Source: Plasmodium coatneyi
Lineage: Eukaryota; Apicomplexa; Aconoidasida; Haemosporida; Plasmodiidae
Assembly: GCF_001680005.1 (NCBI RefSeq)
Contig: NC_033569.1
Location: 1,550,001-1,614,000 of the forward strand
DNA length: 64,000 bases
Direction: 5' to 3'
Shown: piece by piece, positions 62,641 through 64,000 of the stretch
Position numbering within the stretch: the first letter of the stretch is position 1
Layout of the letters: each line of letters begins with the position of its first letter
Translations under genes and position numbers: made by a program
Notes under the pieces: generated by a model
What the model saw: the letters and a program-made list of their open reading frames with translations, nothing else
What the model was told of the DNA's origin: nothing
Database searches by the model: none

Positions 62641-64000
62641 TGTGCATACGCATAATGCTGCAAAGGGGAAGGAAGCGAAGTGGGCAACTGAGCAAAACAA
62701 GCCGCATGTGCTCGCCTGCGCGGTGCACAGAAAATTGCTACACAAAAAAAATGCACATAAAAAAATATGCAGCTGCACAGTTGCTCGGTCGTACGCATGT
62801 ACGCGTGTGTACATACGCATGCGTTGTAAAAATAGCGGAAGTCAAAATAAAACGCAAAGATGGAAAAAAAAAAATTATCGGCCGCAAAAACGAACTCCCG
62901 AAATTGTAATGAAGCCGCTTATGGGACCGCTAAGAAGGAAACATAAAAATTAAAGAGAGCATATTACACATATGTTCAGCTAAAATTATCACACACATGG
63001 TTGGGAACACTGTTCAAAATGTAAACGAGTAAATCGTGGAAGAGAGCAATTACAGGTAAGTGCCAAAGCTGAGAATCCCGGCTGACCATTGTCCATACCA
63101 TTTGAGTGTAGCAGGAGAGGATAACAACGCAAAGCATACGTAGAGGGTCAAAAGGGATGTATAATTGTGCATCATGAGAGGAGGTAAAAATGACAGGTAA
63201 AAATTTGGGTGTACTAGCTACAGCAGAAAAAATGGAGCATTTTGATAAACGAAAATGTTTGGGAAAATAACGACACATAGTAGCTCAGTGTAATTATTTT
63301 GGAGTGTCAATTGGGAGTAATGAGCGAGCGGAAAAGACTGATGATTGAAGTGAGAGGAATAAGTAAAGGTTGAACGCCAGCGGAATGAGGGTAGGACAAA
63401 TTTTAACCAATAAATGGGGATGCCATTTTTGCACACGAAGTGAGGATACCAGTTCTGAGTACATAGAGAGGGTAATAATTCAATGTTATAACATGGGCGA
63501 AGTTTCGCTGGGAAGAGTTGCGTGTATTGGGGAGTGGAACAAGATTGAGGGGAGCACTGAGACTAGAAGATGCTTGCAAGAGTTGCATGCAACTGTTGAG
63601 CGGAACTGCTAAGTGTAAAATTCGTGTGCAAACGGTGAGCATAAAAATGAGAGCCAATGTAGAGCGCAAATAACTCAGGGGATAACTTGGATATCCACTT
63701 GGAAAGCAAAAGGGGGCACCCACGAGGGAATACAAGTTGAGAGTACAGCTAGGCGCACGAGCTAGTGGAACAGATAAACGTATTCTCCCAGGGCAGCCGT
63801 GGAGGAGAGGACTGGTGCGCTAAATTAACGTAACGGTAAGGGAAAAGATTGAGTGTAAAAGTAGGAGCAACAATTTGGTGCAACAAGGAGTGATGGATAA
63901 TGGGTAGCAGTTGAGGGTACCCATTTGCTGCACTAACTTCTGTCGCCACAATCACTATGTGGGGCTTCAAATTAAAGGCGCGCATAAACGTGGTTGCTCA
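62641..64000. other. Unassigned right-end region with distinct composition
   Basis: From about 62960 to the end the plus strand is rich in purines and G, A/T runs longer than about 7 are absent, and the longest frames are only 80 (+) and 110 (-) codons. This contrasts with all other intergenic DNA in the window. A short perfect 8-bp hairpin lies at 63899-63925. It could be a non-coding transcript, a UTR or a decayed gene. By synteny the next gene to the right should be ap2-g. I cannot assign a coding gene. Confidence 0.4.

Noticed and set aside
62544..62909. 121-codon frame covering the inverted repeat
   Set aside because: Composition is that of poly-A and CA-rich intergenic DNA, and the hairpin explains part of it.
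1..64000. CRISPR arrays, insertion sequences, phage or bacterial operons
   Set aside because: Introns, targeting peptides and gene families are those of a eukaryotic parasite; no transposase, direct-repeat array or bacterial promoter is visible.
1..64000. tRNA or rRNA genes
   Set aside because: I looked in intergenic regions for GTTCRA-type B boxes with a matching A box and acceptor stem and found none convincing; a tRNAscan-SE run would decide.

Overview
The window is nuclear DNA of a malaria parasite in the Plasmodium vivax group. Genes carry short AT-rich introns, A/T homopolymers of 15-31 bases are everywhere, and there are apicomplexan-only genes: apicoplast gyrase A with a signal peptide, GAP45, a myristoylated PKA regulatory subunit and a pir gene. 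Base composition is clearly less AT-rich than P. falciparum. A complete three-exon pir gene with a kir-type tail lies inside a chromosome-internal block, which points to P. knowlesi or P. coatneyi rather than P. vivax; this species call is inference. From memory, the gene order matches P. falciparum chromosome 12 from about PF3D7_1223900 down to PF3D7_1222700, read in reverse.

Layout, left to right. 1-7 kb: mitochondrial-type ribosomal protein L24 (+), a mitochondrial carrier (-) and the vacuolar iron transporter VIT (-, two exons). 7-26 kb: two large + strand genes. The first ends in a cysteine-rich module resembling the TFIIIC90 zinc finger. The second encodes about 4,250 residues, starts with a TFIIB-type zinc ribbon and has a TAF1B/RRN7-like cyclin region. 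26-32 kb: a six-exon P4-ATPase lipid flippase (-). 34-37.5 kb: apicoplast DNA gyrase A (+). 38-40 kb: a Brr6/Brl1 nuclear-envelope protein (-). 43-45 kb: PKA regulatory subunit (+) with a 20-nt first exon encoding the acylation signal. 47-52.5 kb: three conserved genes without firm function (a small four-exon protein, a helical-repeat protein probably in the mitochondrion, a seven-exon coiled-coil protein). 54-55.5 kb: the pir gene (-). 58.9-59.5 kb: GAP45 (-). 59.5-64 kb: no recognisable gene; if synteny holds, ap2-g lies just beyond the right edge.

The genes do not form one pathway. Two themes recur. One is gene expression: candidate Pol I and Pol III factors next to each other, plus Brr6 at the nuclear envelope. 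The other is organelle and membrane biology: L24, carrier, VIT, flippase, gyrase A, GAP45 and PKA-R, the last two both N-terminally acylated. Four reading-frame breaks fall in homopolymers (A19, A18 and A25 in coding strands, and C6). I read these as assembly indels or slippage rather than gene death, because coding continues at once in another frame.

The least explained features are a 28-bp near-perfect inverted repeat at 62557-62640, the purine-rich, homopolymer-poor last kilobase, a short telomere-like tract at 6054-6070, and possible pir-type debris beside the pir gene.
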